Source: Acetofilamentum sp.
Lineage (GTDB): Bacteria > Bacteroidota > Bacteroidia > Bacteroidales > JAFGXI01
Assembly (NCBI GenBank): GCA_020720565.1
Contig: DYOK01000003.1
Location: 1 to 15,949 of the forward strand
Direction: 5' to 3'
DNA length: 15,949 bases
In this document: positions 14,468 to 15,949 of the stretch, one piece after another
Layout of the letters: each line of letters begins with the position of its first letter
Position numbering within the stretch: the first letter of the stretch is position 1
The notes under the pieces: generated by a model
Database searches by the model: none
Seen by the model: only the letters and a program-made list of their open reading frames with translations
What the model was told of the DNA's origin: nothing
Made by a program: the position numbers and the translations under genes

Positions 14468-15451
14468 ATGACTAAGCAACTAACTGCAATTTTCATCGTA
14501 ATACTTGGATTTAGCCAAGTTGCAAGAGCTCAGGACCCGCAGTTCTCGCAGTTTTACGCTAATCCTTTGTATCTAAATCCTGCATTTGCAGGTTCCGATC
14601 GGTGTCCTCGTGCCAACGTGAATTATCGTAATCAATGGCCTGCACTTAACCGTGCCTTCGTTACTTATAGTGCTTCTTACGATCAACATGTCGACTGGCT
14701 CGAAGGTGGAGTAGGGTTAAATTTGGTATACGACGTTCAAGATCGCGGTGCGGTGAATACCATGTATGCCAACTTTATGTATGCCTATACCTTTAAAATA
14801 AATCGAAAGTTTTTCGTTAGGGGGGGCTTTCAAGCGTCTTATATCCATAAACAGTTAGGGTCGGATCATATTTTCCCCGACCAAATTCATCCTTTGTATG
14901 GTAATATCTACCCCACCAACGAGAATTTAGCAGCCACTGCCGACAGCAAGGGCTTTTTCGATTTTTCGATGGGGGCTTTAGGCTATACCGGTAATCATTA
15001 CTTTGGTATTGCGGTTCATCACATTACTCAACCTTCCGAGTCGTATAGAGAAAATAGCGATGCGGTCTTACCTCGTAAATATACGGTTCATTATGGAACA
15101 AAAATTCCACTTAGAATGGCCGGATTTAAAAAAGGTGAATTGTACATTTCGCCCAACGTGATTTATCAAAGACAACAAGATTTTGAACAATTCAACTACG
15201 GACTCTATTTTAATAGAAAATCAATTGTTGGGGGATTTTGGTTTAGACAAAACTTTAAATTCCAATACGACTCTTTTATTATGATGCTCGGATTTATTCA
15301 AGATCAAGTCCGTATTTCTTATTCTTACGACTTAACTGTTTCTCGCTTGCGTAATGCCACTTTAGGTTCACACGAAATTGGTTTAGGATATACATTCCCC
15401 TGTAAGAGTAAACGAACCAAGTTTAGGGCAATAAGTTGTCCATCTTTTTAG
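14468..15451 (+). CDS. porP: Type IX secretion system membrane protein PorP/SprF
   Basis: This 327-residue protein belongs to the PorP/SprF family of outer-membrane beta barrels. In T9SS it is associated with the PorK/PorN ring at the periplasmic face; SprF paralogues serve particular large adhesins. A signal peptide covers residues 1-21 (cleavage ARA|Q). The mature start QDPQFSQFYANPLYLNPAFA is the defining family motif. The rest is a series of amphipathic strands such as FFVRGGFQASYIHKQLG, and the protein ends with the typical YTFPC...ISCPSF terminus, with two conserved cysteines. Because gldK follows 46 bases later in the same direction, this copy is more likely the core PorP than an accessory SprF. 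It is divergent from porU. Confidence 0.94.
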   Translation: MTKQLTAIFIVILGFSQVARAQDPQFSQFYANPLYLNPAFAGSDRCPRANVNYRNQWPALNRAFVTYSASYDQHVDWLEGGVGLNLVYDVQDRGAVNTMYANFMYAYTFKINRKFFVRGGFQASYIHKQLGSDHIFPDQIHPLYGNIYPTNENLAATADSKGFFDFSMGALGYTGNHYFGIAVHHITQPSESYRENSDAVLPRKYTVHYGTKIPLRMAGFKKGELYISPNVIYQRQQDFEQFNYGLYFNRKSIVGGFWFRQNFKFQYDSFIMMLGFIQDQVRISYSYDLTVSRLRNATLGSHEIGLGYTFPCKSKRTKFRAISCPSF

Positions 15452-15497
15452 TTATTGTCATATATATTACTTTTTTTTGGATATCAGTTTAAATACC

Positions 15498-15949
15498 ATG
15501 AATAAAATAAAAAGTCTATTAATCGTTGCTGGAGCCTCAACTTTGTTGTTGAGTTCTTGTGCAAAAGATACCTCTAACACCACAGGTTGGGAGTATAACA
15601 CTGAAACTAATGGAGGTTTCGAAAACCCAGATTATATGGGGCAAGAGACTGGCCCTGGTCTGGTCTTGATTCAGGGTGGAACATTTTCGATGGGTCGCAA
15701 GGAACAAGATGTGATGTACGATTGGAATAATTTTCCACGCAGAGTTACAGTTCCTTCCTTTTATCTTGACCAGTGGGAAGTGAGAAATATCGATTACCGT
15801 GAATATCTTTATTGGTTAGGGCGTGTGTTTATCGATTACCCCGAAGTGTATTCGGCCGCTTTACCCGATACCCTTGTTTGGAGAAAACGTTTAGGTTACA
15901 ATCGCCCCTACGTCGATTATTATTTCAGACATCCTTCATACAAAAATTA
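15498..15949 (+). CDS. gldK: Type IX secretion lipoprotein GldK/PorK, partial
   Basis: The gene starts at the ATG at 15498-15500 and is open for 150 codons to the right edge, so the C-terminal part is missing. A lipoprotein signal is clear: a charged start (MNKIKS), a hydrophobic stretch and LLLSSC with lipidated C21. From about residue 54 it enters the formylglycine-generating-enzyme-like (SUMF1) fold with GLVLIQGGTFSMG and SFYLDQWEVRNIDYREYLYW, the pattern of GldK/PorK. This protein has no enzyme role; with PorN/GldN it builds the large periplasmic ring tethered to the outer membrane in T9SS. Position directly after porP matches the porP-porK-porL-porM-porN order known from Porphyromonas gingivalis. 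The nearest alternative would be a GldJ-like paralogue, but the porP context favours GldK. Confidence 0.92.
   Translation, partial: MNKIKSLLIVAGASTLLLSSCAKDTSNTTGWEYNTETNGGFENPDYMGQETGPGLVLIQGGTFSMGRKEQDVMYDWNNFPRRVTVPSFYLDQWEVRNIDYREYLYWLGRVFIDYPEVYSAALPDTLVWRKRLGYNRPYVDYYFRHPSYKN

Noticed and set aside
1..15949. tRNA, rRNA, CRISPR arrays, insertion sequences or prophage genes
   Set aside because: I looked through all gaps on both strands and saw no cloverleaf-like sequence, no regularly spaced direct repeats outside coding repeats, and no transposase or phage gene other than the nuclease at the left edge.

Overview
The window looks like a chromosomal segment of a Bacteroidota bacterium. 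The evidence is mutually reinforcing: four core components of the type IX secretion system (T9SS, a phylum-specific machine), a fused ResB/CcsA cytochrome c maturation protein of the Bacteroidota type, low G+C, start codons without clear Shine-Dalgarno sequences, and several promoters fitting the phylum's TTG/TAnnTTTG pattern. I cannot place it below phylum level.

Layout. Positions 1-737 (minus) hold the N-terminal part of an Rpn/YhgA-like PD-(D/E)XK nuclease that runs off the left edge. Next is a 1024-residue cytochrome c synthetase (867-3941, minus). A 395-base gap carrying divergent promoters and a long structured leader separates it from a plus-strand run: a transaldolase (4337-4990) with a clear terminator, a YciO/Sua5-type protein (5132-5746), a DppB/OppB-type ABC permease (5793-6869) and a lipoprotein built from eleven 24-residue MORN-variant repeats (6967-7995). 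A probably bidirectional terminator lies between this lipoprotein and a convergent CoA-binding protein (8129-8491, minus). A 223-base gap with a candidate orphan promoter and strong dyads follows.

The right half is a T9SS locus. On the minus strand porU (sortase, 10518-14255) and porV (outer-membrane shuttle, 9202-10374) are followed 4 bases later by ispF (isoprenoid synthesis, 8715-9197). Divergent from porU, across 212 bases, run porP (14468-15451) and the start of gldK/porK (15498 to the right edge). The trans-envelope complex that exports and attaches surface proteins is thus encoded on both sides of one short regulatory region; porL, porM and porN would be expected just beyond the right edge.

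No tRNA, rRNA, CRISPR array or insertion sequence was seen. I found no convincing entirely new system. The least explained signals are the paired leader-like sequences at about 4282-4323 and 8684-8725 with their promoters, and an apparent internal signal peptide at the fusion seam of the cytochrome c synthetase.
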